A stretch of 64,000 nucleotides of DNA from ZC4RG30 sp039917615. Its GTDB lineage: Bacteria; Pseudomonadota; Gammaproteobacteria; Steroidobacterales; Steroidobacteraceae. How positions within the stretch are numbered: the stretch's first letter is position 1; each line of letters opens with the position of its first letter. The stretch is taken from positions 248,001 to 312,000 of the forward strand of contig JBDSJD010000017.1 in the NCBI GenBank assembly GCA_039917615.1. The letters run 5' to 3'. The position numbers and the translations under genes are program-made. The notes below the pieces were generated by a model, which did no database searches, was not told the DNA's origin, and saw only the letters and a list, made by a program, of their open reading frames with translations. This document shows, piece by piece, positions 52,701 through 62,040 of this stretch.

Positions 52701-52752
52701 CGGTGGCGCCCGGCGTGCGACGCGTTTTTATGCCGGCGCGCGGCAGCATCCG

Positions 52753-53868
52753 TTAGCCTGGCGGCTGTCGATTCAAGATCGCCGGCACCTGCTGGGTAAT
52801 GCAGTGGATATTGCCACCGCCCAGCAGGATTTCCCGGCCCGGCACACCCACGACCTCGCGCTCCGGAAAGACGCGCTTCAATCGGGCAATGGCCGCAGCG
52901 TCGGTGCGTGCATCGAGCAGCGGCACCACAACACCGCCGTTGACAAGATAGAAATTCGCATAAGACGCCGCCAGCCGTTCGCCGGCCCGGCGCGGCCTGG
53001 CGCCGTCCCGCAGTTGCACACCTGCAGCTTCTGCCGCGGTCATCTTCAGCGGTCCTGGCGACGGCAGTTTGTGTACCTTCAACCGCCTGCCCCGCGCGTC
53101 ATGCGCGGCATTCAACCGCTCCAGGGCATCACTTGAGACACGCCATTGCGGATCGCGCTTGCTGGCGGGAAACGTGAGGCAGACTTCACCGGGCCGCGCG
53201 AAACACGCCAGGTTGTCGACGTGCCCGTCGGTTTCATCGTTGATCACGCCTTCGCCCAGCCAGATGATCAGGCTGGCGCCGGTATATGCCTTGAGCAGAT
53301 CTTCAATCTGCGGCTTCGACAGCTGCGGATTGCGATTCGCGTTCAGCAGGCATTCTTCGGTGACCAACAACGTGCCCTGTCCGTCGGCATGGATCGCGCC
53401 GCCTTCCATGATCAGCGGCGCACGATAGCGGTCCACGCCTTCCACGGCCGCGACCTTCTGTGCGACGAGGTCGTCCTGGTCCCAGGGAAAATACAGTCCG
53501 CCAGCGAGGCCGCCCCAGGCATTGAACTGCCAGTCGACCGCGCGGCGCTTGCCTGCGGCATTGACCACAAAGGTCGGGCCGACATCGCGCATCCAGGAGT
53601 CATTGCTGATGATCTCGATCACGCGCACCCGGGCATCCAGACGGGCACGGGCAAACTCATATTGCGCGGCAGACACGCCAACAGACACCGGCTCGAACTG
53701 CGCGATTGCTGCGGCTACAGCTGTAAATGCCTGCTGGGCCGGCAGCGCGCCAGCGCGCCAGTTATCGAGCCGCTCGGGCCATAGCATCCAGGTGCCGGCG
53801 TGACGCTCGAATTCGCCAGGCATCCAGAAGCCATCGGATCGGGGGGTGCGCTGCAGGGTACGTGTCAT
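52753..53868 (-). CDS. aguA: Agmatine deiminase
   Basis: The 371-residue peptidyl-arginine-deiminase-family protein converts agmatine to N-carbamoylputrescine. The catalytic cysteine is Cys356 in GGGNIHCITQQ; DETDGHVDN holds the catalytic histidine, and NDSWMRDVGP and MEGGAIH are further family blocks. It provides putrescine precursors in a region dedicated to putrescine uptake and breakdown. AguB (N-carbamoylputrescine amidase) is not in the window. It converges with icd across 52 bases. Confidence 0.95.
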   Translation of the reverse strand: MTRTLQRTPRSDGFWMPGEFERHAGTWMLWPERLDNWRAGALPAQQAFTAVAAAIAQFEPVSVGVSAAQYEFARARLDARVRVIEIISNDSWMRDVGPTFVVNAAGKRRAVDWQFNAWGGLAGGLYFPWDQDDLVAQKVAAVEGVDRYRAPLIMEGGAIHADGQGTLLVTEECLLNANRNPQLSKPQIEDLLKAYTGASLIIWLGEGVINDETDGHVDNLACFARPGEVCLTFPASKRDPQWRVSSDALERLNAAHDARGRRLKVHKLPSPGPLKMTAAEAAGVQLRDGARPRRAGERLAASYANFYLVNGGVVVPLLDARTDAAAIARLKRVFPEREVVGVPGREILLGGGNIHCITQQVPAILNRQPPG

Positions 53869-53900
53869 GCGCGCAAGTCTAGCAGCGCTGACGCGTGCGA

Positions 53901-54665
53901 TCAGGTCTGGGGTACCGACACTGGCGCTGCATGCGCCAACAATGTGGCGATGCCCGCCGTTGCGGCACGTGCCTGTTCGATCAGTACCTGCGGCAAGTGC
54001 AGCGCTTCGCGCGCCGTTTCCACCAGTTCCGGTGCGCAGGTGGCGGCATGCACAAGTTCGGTGGCAAAGACCTGCGCCATGGTCAGCAGGCTGACGGCCT
54101 CCGGACGCTGCGTCTGGTTCTGTTCATCGCGCCAGCGCAGTATCAGCAGCCGCAGTTCGCCCGGCAGCGCCCAGCTGCGGGTAACGCGCGCGACCAGCTC
54201 ATCATCACGCGAATCCAGGATCTGCTGCATCACCGGTGCGACCAATCGCTGGCCGGCATCCTGTTCAGCCTGCGCCAGCGCGCGCAGCGCGGCGATTTCA
54301 CCAGTCCGGTGCAGCAGGCCAGCACCAGTCAGCAATGGCGCATCAAAGCGGCTGTGCGCTGCCACCACGCGGGCATAGCAGGCAGTGGCGAGCGCTTCAC
54401 GCCACAACAAAGACATCTCGGCTTCACGACCCGGCGCCACAAATAACCCGGCCCGCAGATTCTGCAACGCCCGCATACCCATCTTGCGCATTGGCAGGAG
54501 CCAGGCCGGTTCCTGCAGGTAGCCCACGCAGGCCGCAAGGCCAGGTGGCTTCGGTGGTGCGCGCAGCACTGCGGCACTGAATGCGGCAAAAACTTGCGGG
54601 GACTCAGGCGGGCTCGCTTCTGGGCGAGTCCGGGACTGCAGGTAAACCACGCTGGGAGCCGACAT
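53901..54665 (-). CDS. HDOD-like protein with degenerate metal site
   Basis: About 254 residues from ATG 54665 (MSAPSVVYLQSRT). The pattern LLTGAGLLHRTGEIAALRAL matches the HDOD core AFLAGLLHDIGRLAL-type helix, and VTRSWALPGELRLLILRWRD matches the following helix. The HD residues that bind metal are not conserved (HR instead of HD), which is usual for HDOD proteins that regulate rather than hydrolyse. No receiver, GGDEF or EAL domain is attached. The role is unknown; HDOD proteins often act in signalling or motility control. Confidence 0.65.
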   Translation of the reverse strand: MSAPSVVYLQSRTRPEASPPESPQVFAAFSAAVLRAPPKPPGLAACVGYLQEPAWLLPMRKMGMRALQNLRAGLFVAPGREAEMSLLWREALATACYARVVAAHSRFDAPLLTGAGLLHRTGEIAALRALAQAEQDAGQRLVAPVMQQILDSRDDELVARVTRSWALPGELRLLILRWRDEQNQTQRPEAVSLLTMAQVFATELVHAATCAPELVETAREALHLPQVLIEQARAATAGIATLLAHAAPVSVPQT

Positions 54666-54749
54666 AACGGCGATTATTGGCCGCCCCAACGATTTTATCC
54701 GGCTGGGACGCCGGAATCGCCAACCGCGTCGGTGCCGGGCTGACTTAGG

Positions 54750-55916
54750 TTAAATGGTGGCCAGCGCCTGTTCGAGATCGGCGGTCAGATCATCAGGGTC
54801 TTCAAGGCCAATGGACAGGCGCACGGTTCCCGCATCGATCCCGGCCAGAGCACCGAGTTCGGCGGGCAGGTCATGCGGACCCATGAGGCCGGGTGGAATG
54901 ATGAGCGACTCGGGCGAGCCCATGGACGCGGCAATCGCGAACAGTTTGAGCGCATCGGCAAAGCGGTCGCCGGCGGCGCCGCCAGCACGCAGGTCGCAGC
55001 TGACAATGGTGCCGAAGTGCCGCATCTGCCGCGCGGCGAGTTCATGACGCGGGTGGCGCGCGAGACCCGGGTAATGCACACGCGCGATCTTGTCGTGTGC
55101 CTCCAGGTACTGCGCGATGCGCAGTGCCGCGTCACTCTGCGCCTCGTAGCGCATCATGTAGGTCTTGAGGCCACGCTGGATCAGCCACGCGGCATGGGGA
55201 TCGAGCACGCCGCCGAGCAGCACGAAGTCCGGTCGCAGCTGGCGGATCATTTCGGTCGAGCCGATGACTGCGCCGCCCATCACATCGCCGTGGCCCGACG
55301 CGTACTTGGTGAGGCTGTGGATGAACAGATCGACATCGGTATCGCCATGCTGGTGCAGGCCCGCCAACGTGTTGTCGAGCACGGTAAGTGCACCGGCGGC
55401 GCGGGCCTGCCGGGTGATGTGGCCGATATCGGCGATGCGGGTGATCGGGTTGGTGGGGCTCTCGAAGATCACCAGCCGCGTCGGCGTGCCCTTGAGCACA
55501 CGCTCGATACCGGCGTCGTCTTCAATCGACAGCATGGTGTGGCGCACGCCGTAGCGCTGCAGAGTGCGCCGCAGCAGCGAGCGAGTCGGCGCGTAGGTCT
55601 CGACAAAACACAGCACATGGTCGTCGGCCTTCAGCAGGCCGAGCAGGGTCTGGGCAATGGCGCCGACGCCGGAACTGCAGACGATGGCGTCTTCACGTCC
55701 CTGCAGCGCGGCGATGGTTTGCTCCAGCTGGCGCGTCGTGGGGTTGGCGGAACGCGAGTAGAAGAATCCGTCCTTCTCGCCGCGCAGGCTGCGCAGCGTA
55801 TCGGCAACCGTATCGTGCTCGAACTTGACGCTCTGGTAGATCGGGGCCACCAGGGCCCGGTTGTCCTCCGGTGGCAGCACATGCGGCGGGTGGACCAGTC
55901 GGGTCTTGTCCTTCAT
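54750..55916 (-). CDS. Cys/Met-metabolism PLP enzyme (cystathionine gamma-synthase/beta-lyase family)
   Basis: The 388-residue protein begins MKDKTRLVHPPHVLPPEDNR. It has the family landmarks APIYQSVKFEH, YSRSANPTTRQLE and the PLP lysine in SLTKYASGHGDVMGG. It could be a cystathionine beta-lyase, gamma-synthase or methionine gamma-lyase; sequence alone does not decide. The methionine-type aminotransferase directly upstream (12-base gap) hints at methionine or homocysteine metabolism. Confidence 0.85.
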   Translation of the reverse strand: MKDKTRLVHPPHVLPPEDNRALVAPIYQSVKFEHDTVADTLRSLRGEKDGFFYSRSANPTTRQLEQTIAALQGREDAIVCSSGVGAIAQTLLGLLKADDHVLCFVETYAPTRSLLRRTLQRYGVRHTMLSIEDDAGIERVLKGTPTRLVIFESPTNPITRIADIGHITRQARAAGALTVLDNTLAGLHQHGDTDVDLFIHSLTKYASGHGDVMGGAVIGSTEMIRQLRPDFVLLGGVLDPHAAWLIQRGLKTYMMRYEAQSDAALRIAQYLEAHDKIARVHYPGLARHPRHELAARQMRHFGTIVSCDLRAGGAAGDRFADALKLFAIAASMGSPESLIIPPGLMGPHDLPAELGALAGIDAGTVRLSIGLEDPDDLTADLEQALATI

Positions 55917-55928
55917 CGCTCTAGCGTA

Positions 55929-57089
55929 TCACCGCACCGCGCACAGCCGGTCGATGGCGGATGCGAGGGTGGCATCCTGCTTGGCAAAGCACAGTCTGAG
56001 CAGGCTGTGCTTGACAGGCTCTCGATAAAAAGGCGCCAGCGGTATGGCGGCGACTCCGCCCTCTTCCAGCAATCGCGTAGCCGCAGCGGCATCATCGAGA
56101 CCCGCGAGCAGCCCGCAACCGGCGTAGTCGATCAGGGTGAAATACGTTCCCTGCGCGGGCAACACACGGAACACCGAAGCGGCAAGACCATCGGTCAGCA
56201 GCTGCCGCTTGCGCGCGAAGAATTGCGGTAGGTCGTCGAATACGGTGGGCTTCGCGGCCATGTAGCTGGCGAGCGCATACTGGAACGCGGTGGATACCGA
56301 GAAGGTGTTGAACTGGTGCACCTTGCGCAGCTCGGTCGTCAACGCCGGTGGAGCGACGCAGTAGCCCACGCGCAGACCTGTGGCATGCATCGACTTGCCG
56401 AACGAATAGACAGCCAGCGACCGCTCGCGCAGGCTGGCATTCGACAGCACACTGTGGTGCCGCGCATCCGGATAGACGATGTGCTCGTAGACCTCGTCAC
56501 TGAGCACGATGAGGTCATGCCGTTCCGCCAATGCCGCCAGCTGCGCGAGATCTTCTGCACACATCACAGTGCAGGCGGGATTTTGCGGGCTGTTGATGAT
56601 CACAAGCCGCGTGCGATCGGTCACCGCCGCGCGCACACGATCCCAGTCATAGCGGAACAGCGGCGGCAGCAGCGGCACATGCACGCAGCGCGCGCCGGCC
56701 ACGCGCACCGCCGGATCGTAGGAATCGTAGGCGGGATCGAACACCAGCACTTCGTCGCCTGGCCCGACCAGCGCAGCGATCGCGGAAAAGATCGCCTCGG
56801 TGGCGCCGAGCGTGATGGTGATCTGCTGCTGCGGATCTACCGTGAAGCCGTGACGGCGTTGCAGTTGCGCTGCAATTTGCTCCATGAGCGCCGGAACACC
56901 TGCCATCGGCGCATACTGATTGCGGCCGGCCCGCATTGCCTCGCCCGTAAATTCGGTGAGCAGCGGGTCAATCGGATAATCGGGAAATCCCTGGCCCAGG
57001 TTTACCGCGCCGAGTTCCTCCGCACGGCGGGAGATGACGGTAAATATCGTGGTACCCACGTCCGGCAATTTGCTGTGCCACAGGCTCAC
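55929..57089 (-). CDS. Class I/II aminotransferase, methionine-type (YbdL-like)
   Basis: The 386-residue protein starts at GTG 57089, which overlaps the ppgK stop as GTGA; longer readings run through ppgK in another frame and are rejected. Features: LGQGFPDYPIDP, NSPQNPACTVM, SDEVYEHIVY and the PLP lysine in YSFGKSMHATGLRVGY. It matches the methionine/keto-acid aminotransferase (YbdL/kynurenine aminotransferase-like) subgroup. It likely transaminates methionine or the putrescine-derived keto acids. It is the last gene of the coupled pot-ppgK chain before the PLP gene. Confidence 0.88.
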   Translation of the reverse strand: MSLWHSKLPDVGTTIFTVISRRAEELGAVNLGQGFPDYPIDPLLTEFTGEAMRAGRNQYAPMAGVPALMEQIAAQLQRRHGFTVDPQQQITITLGATEAIFSAIAALVGPGDEVLVFDPAYDSYDPAVRVAGARCVHVPLLPPLFRYDWDRVRAAVTDRTRLVIINSPQNPACTVMCAEDLAQLAALAERHDLIVLSDEVYEHIVYPDARHHSVLSNASLRERSLAVYSFGKSMHATGLRVGYCVAPPALTTELRKVHQFNTFSVSTAFQYALASYMAAKPTVFDDLPQFFARKRQLLTDGLAASVFRVLPAQGTYFTLIDYAGCGLLAGLDDAAAATRLLEEGGVAAIPLAPFYREPVKHSLLRLCFAKQDATLASAIDRLCAVR

Positions 57090-57826
57090 GCATCGCGCCC
57101 CGCCACCGCCATGGCTGCACCCACCACGCCGGCCGAAGCTCCAAGAGTGGCCGCACGCAGCGGGGCGCGCGAGCGCAACAGCGGACCAAATCGCTCGAAG
57201 TTCTCGCTGACACCGCCGCCGATGATGATCATGTCGGGCCAGAACAGGTTGTTGATGGCATCCAGATAGCGGCTGACCCGCTCGGCCCACTGCGGCCAAT
57301 CAAGCTTTTCATCGGCGCGCGCGCGCGCGGAGGCTCGTTTTTCACCTTCGAAACCATCCACTTCAAGGTGACCCAGCTCGGTGTTGGGAACCAGCCGCCC
57401 GTCCGTGAACAACGCCGAGCCGATGCCCGTGCCGAAAGTCAGCATCATGATCGTGCCGCGCGCTCCACGCGCGGCGCCCCAGCGCACTTCGGCAAGGCCC
57501 GCAGCATCGGCGTCGTTGAGCAGCGCTACCGTTCGGCCCAGGCGCTTGCGCAGCGCGGCTTCCGCGTTCATGCCGAGCAGCGCCGCGTCGAGGTTGGCAG
57601 CCGTATGCACCACGCCGCCGAGAATTACCGAGGGCAGCGCGATTCCCACAGGTCCGTCGGGCAGCAGGGCATTGGCGAGCGCGGCGATGCTGTTCAACAG
57701 AGGCTCGGCATGCGCGGGGGTGGGCACGCTATTTAGTTCCGTAAGCACCTTGCCGATCCGGATGTTTACTGGCGCGTATTTGATCGACGAGCCGCCGACA
57801 TCCACGCCCAGCGCCACTGTTGTCAT
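57086..57826 (-). CDS. ppgK: Polyphosphate glucokinase (ROK family)
   Basis: The 246-residue ROK-type kinase phosphorylates glucose using polyphosphate. Motifs: phosphate-binding VALGVDVGGSSIKYAPVN, LLNDADAAGLAEVRWG with the catalytic Asp, LTFGTGIGSALFTDG and LVPNTELGHLEVDG, the last typical of PpgK. ATG 57826 overlaps the potI stop (ATGA), and its own stop overlaps the aminotransferase start (GTGA). It is thus translationally locked between a polyamine permease and an aminotransferase, an odd place for a sugar kinase. Confidence 0.9.
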   Translation of the reverse strand: MTTVALGVDVGGSSIKYAPVNIRIGKVLTELNSVPTPAHAEPLLNSIAALANALLPDGPVGIALPSVILGGVVHTAANLDAALLGMNAEAALRKRLGRTVALLNDADAAGLAEVRWGAARGARGTIMMLTFGTGIGSALFTDGRLVPNTELGHLEVDGFEGEKRASARARADEKLDWPQWAERVSRYLDAINNLFWPDMIIIGGGVSENFERFGPLLRSRAPLRAATLGASAGVVGAAMAVAGRDA

Positions 57827-58671
57827 GAGGAACCTGCCTCGGCCATTCGAATCTCGTGTGCGCGACGTTTTTCTGCGCGTTTCATCCAGATCACCGAGAT
57901 GATAACCCCGGTCGCCACGATCAGCACCATGACGGTTCCCAGCGCGTTGACATCCGGGGTCACGCCCAGCCGCACCTTCGAGAAAATCAATACCGGAAGT
58001 GTGGTGGATCCAGGACCGGCAACGAACTGCGAGATGACCACATCGTCCCAGGACAGCGTGAACGCAAGCAACCACCCCGACACCAGCGCCGGAGAGATCA
58101 GTGGCAGCGTGATGCGCGCGAATACCTTGGCGGGGCGCGCACCCAGGTCCATCGCTGCTTCTTCCAGCGATTCGTCAAAGGATGCCAGACGGGATTGCAC
58201 GACGACCGTCACATAGGCCATGGAAAAAGTGATGTGGGCGATGATGATGGTCAGCATGCCGCGCCCTTTCGGCCAGCCCAGCAACTGCTCCATGGCAACG
58301 AACAGCAGCAGCATCGAAAAGCCCGTGACCACCTCGGGCATCACCAGGGGCGCAGTGCACATCCCTGCCAGCAGGCTGCGCCCGCGGAAGCGACCAAAGC
58401 GTGCCATGGCAATGCCGGCCAGAGTTCCGAGGAAGACGGCGCCGGTGGCGTTTATCGCAGCGATCTTCACCGTCAGCCACGCCGCACGGAGGATCTGCTC
58501 GTTCTGGAACAGCGCCACATACCACTTGAGAGTCGGCGAGTTGGCTGAATCCCAGACGGTCACGAGCCTGGAATTGTTGAACGAAAACACGATCATCACC
58601 AGAATGGGCAGGTACAGGAACACGAAACCGGCGACCATCAGCGTGGAAACCAGGAAGCCGCGCCGCATCAT
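57823..58671 (-). CDS. potI: Putrescine ABC transporter permease PotI
   Basis: The 282-residue permease has six membrane segments and the inner-membrane EAA-type loop (SLEEAAMDLGARPAKVFARI) that docks on PotG. GFVFLYLPILVMIVFSFNNS at the start and LAFTLSWDDVVISQF before the last helices are typical PotC/PotI. With PotH it forms the putrescine channel. It overlaps potH by four bases and ppgK by four bases. Confidence 0.94.
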   Translation of the reverse strand: MMRRGFLVSTLMVAGFVFLYLPILVMIVFSFNNSRLVTVWDSANSPTLKWYVALFQNEQILRAAWLTVKIAAINATGAVFLGTLAGIAMARFGRFRGRSLLAGMCTAPLVMPEVVTGFSMLLLFVAMEQLLGWPKGRGMLTIIIAHITFSMAYVTVVVQSRLASFDESLEEAAMDLGARPAKVFARITLPLISPALVSGWLLAFTLSWDDVVISQFVAGPGSTTLPVLIFSKVRLGVTPDVNALGTVMVLIVATGVIISVIWMKRAEKRRAHEIRMAEAGSS

Positions 58672-59657
58672 GTCGCCGCCAGGCCCGTACGGGCCTGCGT
58701 CCGCTGCAGCAGCATGATGGGCACCATCAGCAACAGCAGCATCACGATGGCCACCGCGCTTGCGACAGGCCAGTCGTTGTTGTTGAAGAATTCGTTGGAG
58801 AGCACCGCGCCGATCATCAGCTGGTCGGGACGCCCCAGCAACGAGGGGATGACGTACTCGCCCACGGCTGGAATAAATACCAGCAATGAACCTGCGATGA
58901 TGCCGGCCCTCGACAGAGGGAGGGTGACGTGCAGGAAGCTGCGTAGCGGTCGCGCGCCCAGGTCTGCCGCCGCCTCAAGCAACGTGGGATCGTGCTTCTC
59001 CAGATTGGTGTACAGCGGCAGGATCATGAACGGCAGGTATGCATAGACGATCCCGATGTAAACCGCGAAACTGGTCTGCATCATCTGGATGGGCTCGTCG
59101 ATCAGCCCGACGGAGATCAGCAGGTTGTTGATCACGCCATTGTTACGCAACAGTCCCATCCACGCGTACACACGCAGGAGGAATGAGGTCCAGAACGGCA
59201 GGATCACCAGCATCAGCAACAGGTTGCGCTGTGCCGGTGGCGCGCGCGCGATGCCCAGTGCCATGGGGTAGCCGATCAGCAGGCACAACAGTGTTGAGAT
59301 CGCAGCAACTTTCAGCGAGCTCAACCAGGTCTGGATGTAGAGCGAATCGGTAAGCAGGAAACGGTAGTTTTCCGGATTCAGCAGCAGACCCATCCGGCCG
59401 TCGACCAATTCGACAAGCGGCGCGTAGGGAGGAATGGCGATCCGTTTCTCGGAGAAAGAGATTTTCAGATCGATGAGGAAGGGCGCCAAGAAGAACAGCA
59501 GCAACCAGACGAGCGGGATGCCGATGACAATCCAGCGACCCGCGCCACTGCGGCGCAGCCATGGAACCCAGCGCGGAGGACCGAAGCGATGCCAGGCCAG
59601 CCAGAACGGCGCCCAGCGCTCGTGCTGGCGGGCGTAGGCGGGTATCTGGGCCGTCAT
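58668..59657 (-). CDS. potH: Putrescine ABC transporter permease PotH
   Basis: The 329-residue permease has about seven hydrophobic segments, starting with IPLVWLLLFFLAPFLIDLKI, and the EAA loop LLEAAADLGARPLRSFLHV. It pairs with PotI. It overlaps potI by four bases (ATGA) and follows potG by seven bases. Its length (about 310-330) is normal for PotH. Confidence 0.94.
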   Translation of the reverse strand: MTAQIPAYARQHERWAPFWLAWHRFGPPRWVPWLRRSGAGRWIVIGIPLVWLLLFFLAPFLIDLKISFSEKRIAIPPYAPLVELVDGRMGLLLNPENYRFLLTDSLYIQTWLSSLKVAAISTLLCLLIGYPMALGIARAPPAQRNLLLMLVILPFWTSFLLRVYAWMGLLRNNGVINNLLISVGLIDEPIQMMQTSFAVYIGIVYAYLPFMILPLYTNLEKHDPTLLEAAADLGARPLRSFLHVTLPLSRAGIIAGSLLVFIPAVGEYVIPSLLGRPDQLMIGAVLSNEFFNNNDWPVASAVAIVMLLLLMVPIMLLQRTQARTGLAAT

Positions 59658-59664
59658 GGCTGCA

Positions 59665-60801
59665 TCATCCCGCGCCCACCACCGGCGCGCCGCTGTCCCA
59701 GAGCAGGAACACCTCGTCGTCCCAGGTGAAACTCTCGCCGGCCTTGCGGGATGAATTGGTCTGCGTCACGCGCACTTCGCGCCCGGAGGGCAGCCGGACC
59801 ATGTAGATGGACAGGTCTCCCATGTAGGCGATGTCCTTGATGGTGCCCCCCGCCCAGTTGTCAGGAGCAACCGGACGTTCACGCTGCAGCAGAAGTTTTT
59901 CGGGGCGGATGGCCACCCAGAGCTGTGCATCCGGAGGCGCCGAGACACCATGATCCACATGCACTGGCACCGGCAGGTCAGGGCAGCGTACGCGCACATA
60001 CTCGGGCTCGTCCTCCACCAACTGGCCATCGAACAGGTTGACTGAGCCGATGAAATCCGCCACGAAACGCGTCAGTGGAAATTCGTAGATCTGCCGCGGC
60101 GTGCCGATCTGCACGATCCTGCCCTTGTTCATCACACCGATACGCGAAGCCAGCGTCATGGCCTCTTCCTGATCGTGCGTGACCACCACGAATGTGACAC
60201 CGAGCCGCTCCTGGATCGCGATCAGCTCGAACTGCGTGTGCTCACGCAGTTTCTTGTCGAGTGCGCCGAGCGGCTCGTCGAGCAGCAGTAACTTGGGCCG
60301 CTTCACCAGCGCGCGCGCCAGCGCCACGCGCTGCCGCTGGCCACCGGAAAGCTGGTGCGGCTTGCGGCCGGCCAGCTCGCCGATCTTTACTACATCGAGG
60401 ATCTCGGCCACCCGCTCGCGGATCTGCTGCTTTGGCAGCCCCTCCTGCTCCAGGCCGAAGGCCACGTTACCGTACACCGTCATGTGCGGGAACAGCGCAT
60501 ACGACTGGAACATCATGTTCACGGGCCGCTCGTAGGGCGGAATGCCGGTCATGTCCTGCCCGTCGATGAGGATGCGCCCAGCAGAAGGCTTCTCGAAGCC
60601 GGCCAGCATGCGCAGCAACGTGGTCTTGCCACTGCCCGAGCCGCCCAGCAGGCAGAAGACTTCTCCGCGATAGATGTCCAGCGTGACATCGTCCACGGCT
60701 GCGAAGTCGCCGAATCGTCTGGTTACCGCCTCGATGCGTACATAGGGCTTCTGAGTGGCATCGAGCCAGGGTGCAGGCAGCGGGCGCACGCCACCGGTCA
60801 T
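59665..60801 (-). CDS. potG: Putrescine ABC transporter ATPase PotG/PotA
   Basis: The 378-residue ATPase has Walker A GGSGSGKTTLLR, Q-loop MMFQSYALFPHMTVYGNV, signature LSGGQRQRVALARAL, Walker B LLLLDEPLGALD and a C-terminal TOBE-type domain (from ~260). It energises PotHI. It lies four bases after potF and seven before potH, in the order potF-G-H-I seen in E. coli. Confidence 0.95.
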   Translation of the reverse strand: MTGGVRPLPAPWLDATQKPYVRIEAVTRRFGDFAAVDDVTLDIYRGEVFCLLGGSGSGKTTLLRMLAGFEKPSAGRILIDGQDMTGIPPYERPVNMMFQSYALFPHMTVYGNVAFGLEQEGLPKQQIRERVAEILDVVKIGELAGRKPHQLSGGQRQRVALARALVKRPKLLLLDEPLGALDKKLREHTQFELIAIQERLGVTFVVVTHDQEEAMTLASRIGVMNKGRIVQIGTPRQIYEFPLTRFVADFIGSVNLFDGQLVEDEPEYVRVRCPDLPVPVHVDHGVSAPPDAQLWVAIRPEKLLLQRERPVAPDNWAGGTIKDIAYMGDLSIYMVRLPSGREVRVTQTNSSRKAGESFTWDDEVFLLWDSGAPVVGAG

Positions 60802-60805
60802 GGCG

Positions 60806-61966
60806 CTACTTGCCGGTCTTGAAGCGGGTCCAGGTGCGATTGAGATTGCGGGTAAAATCCGCCGACCGCGCCAGGTTCGGGTACATATGCTTCTGCACTT
60901 CGGCGGTCGGATAGATGTGCGGATTGCCGATGATCTCCTTGTCGATCAGGTCGTAGGCCGCCTTGTTCGGCGAAGCATAGGTGACGAAGTTGGTGTTCTT
61001 CGCAGCCACTTCCTTGCGCAGCAGGTAGTCGATGAACAGGTGGGCGTTCTTCGGGTGCCTGGCATCCTTGGGTACCGCCAGCATGTCGAAGAACATGACC
61101 GCACCTTCCTTCGGGATGTGATAGGTGATGGTGAACTTCTTCTTGTTCTCCTCGGCGCGGGTTGCCGCCATGCCCACGTCACCGCTCCAGCCCATGGCCA
61201 GGCAGATTTCGCCGGCTGCCAGATCGTCGAGGTAGCCCGCCGACTTGATCTCCTTGACGTACGGACGGATTGCCATCAGCACCTTCTCGGCCGCCGCCAG
61301 GTCTTCCTGCTTCTCGCTCATCGCATCCTTGCCGAGGTAGATAAGCACGGTGGCCACGACCTCGTCAGGTGCATCGAGAATGGTCACGCCGCACTTCTGG
61401 AAGTTCCTGACCACGTTCGGGTCGTAGAACATTGCGAAACTGTCGGTGGGCGCATTGGGCATGGCCTTGGCGATTTGCTGCTCGTTGAAGCCGATGCCGG
61501 AAGTGCCCCAGAAGTAGGGGACCGAATGGGCATTGTCCCGGTCGTGCTTCGCGGTGATTGCGGAAATCGCCGGGTCGAGGTTGGTCAGGTTCGGGATCAG
61601 CGCCTTGTCGAGCTTCTGGAACACACCTGCCTGGATCTGTTTTTCCAGAAAGGAGGCCGACGGCACGACCACGTCATAGCCGGTGTTTCCGGAGAGCAGC
61701 TTGGCGGTCAGCAGTTCATTGCCGTCGAAGGTGTCGTAATTCACCTTGATGCCGGTCTCTTTGGTGAAATCCTCCAGAATGGACTTGTCGACGTAGTCCA
61801 CCCAGTTGTAGACATTGAGCACCTTCTCGTCGTCCATCTGGCCCGGCGTCGAGACGGCAGCAGGCGCTTTTTCAACAGCAGCTTCCGGCGTTTCTGCCTT
61901 CTTGGCACAGGCGGCCAGAGCGGCGAGCGCCGCGAAAGCTGTGAGGTATCGCAGATTCAGAGACAT
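60806..61966 (-). CDS. potF: Putrescine-binding lipoprotein PotF
   Basis: The 386-residue protein begins MSLNLRYLTAFAALAALAAC, with an LAAC lipobox, so it is probably a lipoprotein rather than a free periplasmic protein. The body has the PotD/PotF fold: VLNVYNWVDYVDKSILEDFT, YDVVVPSASFLEKQIQAGVF, VPYFWGTSGIGFNE. ATG 61966 follows a GGAG site; an upstream extension to 62611 lies in the spuC gene and is rejected. It delivers putrescine to PotHI. Confidence 0.94.
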   Translation of the reverse strand: MSLNLRYLTAFAALAALAACAKKAETPEAAVEKAPAAVSTPGQMDDEKVLNVYNWVDYVDKSILEDFTKETGIKVNYDTFDGNELLTAKLLSGNTGYDVVVPSASFLEKQIQAGVFQKLDKALIPNLTNLDPAISAITAKHDRDNAHSVPYFWGTSGIGFNEQQIAKAMPNAPTDSFAMFYDPNVVRNFQKCGVTILDAPDEVVATVLIYLGKDAMSEKQEDLAAAEKVLMAIRPYVKEIKSAGYLDDLAAGEICLAMGWSGDVGMAATRAEENKKKFTITYHIPKEGAVMFFDMLAVPKDARHPKNAHLFIDYLLRKEVAAKNTNFVTYASPNKAAYDLIDKEIIGNPHIYPTAEVQKHMYPNLARSADFTRNLNRTWTRFKTGK

Positions 61967-62040
61967 ATCGGACTCCCATTCAACAGAAAAGTTTTGCGCG
62001 ACAACCGGTAGCGCAGCGCCGGGGATCGGGCCATTACCAA

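Noticed and set aside
52706..52739. Possible terminator between icd and aguA
   Set aside because: GCGCCCGGC and GCCGGCGC can pair with a bulge, but the T-run is in the loop rather than after the stem.
54873..56231. 452-residue plus-strand frame
   Set aside because: Antisense to the PLP enzyme and aminotransferase genes; low-complexity Arg/Gly-rich sequence without a start context.
60755..62011. 418-residue plus-strand frame
   Set aside because: Antisense of potF; no domain and no ribosome site.
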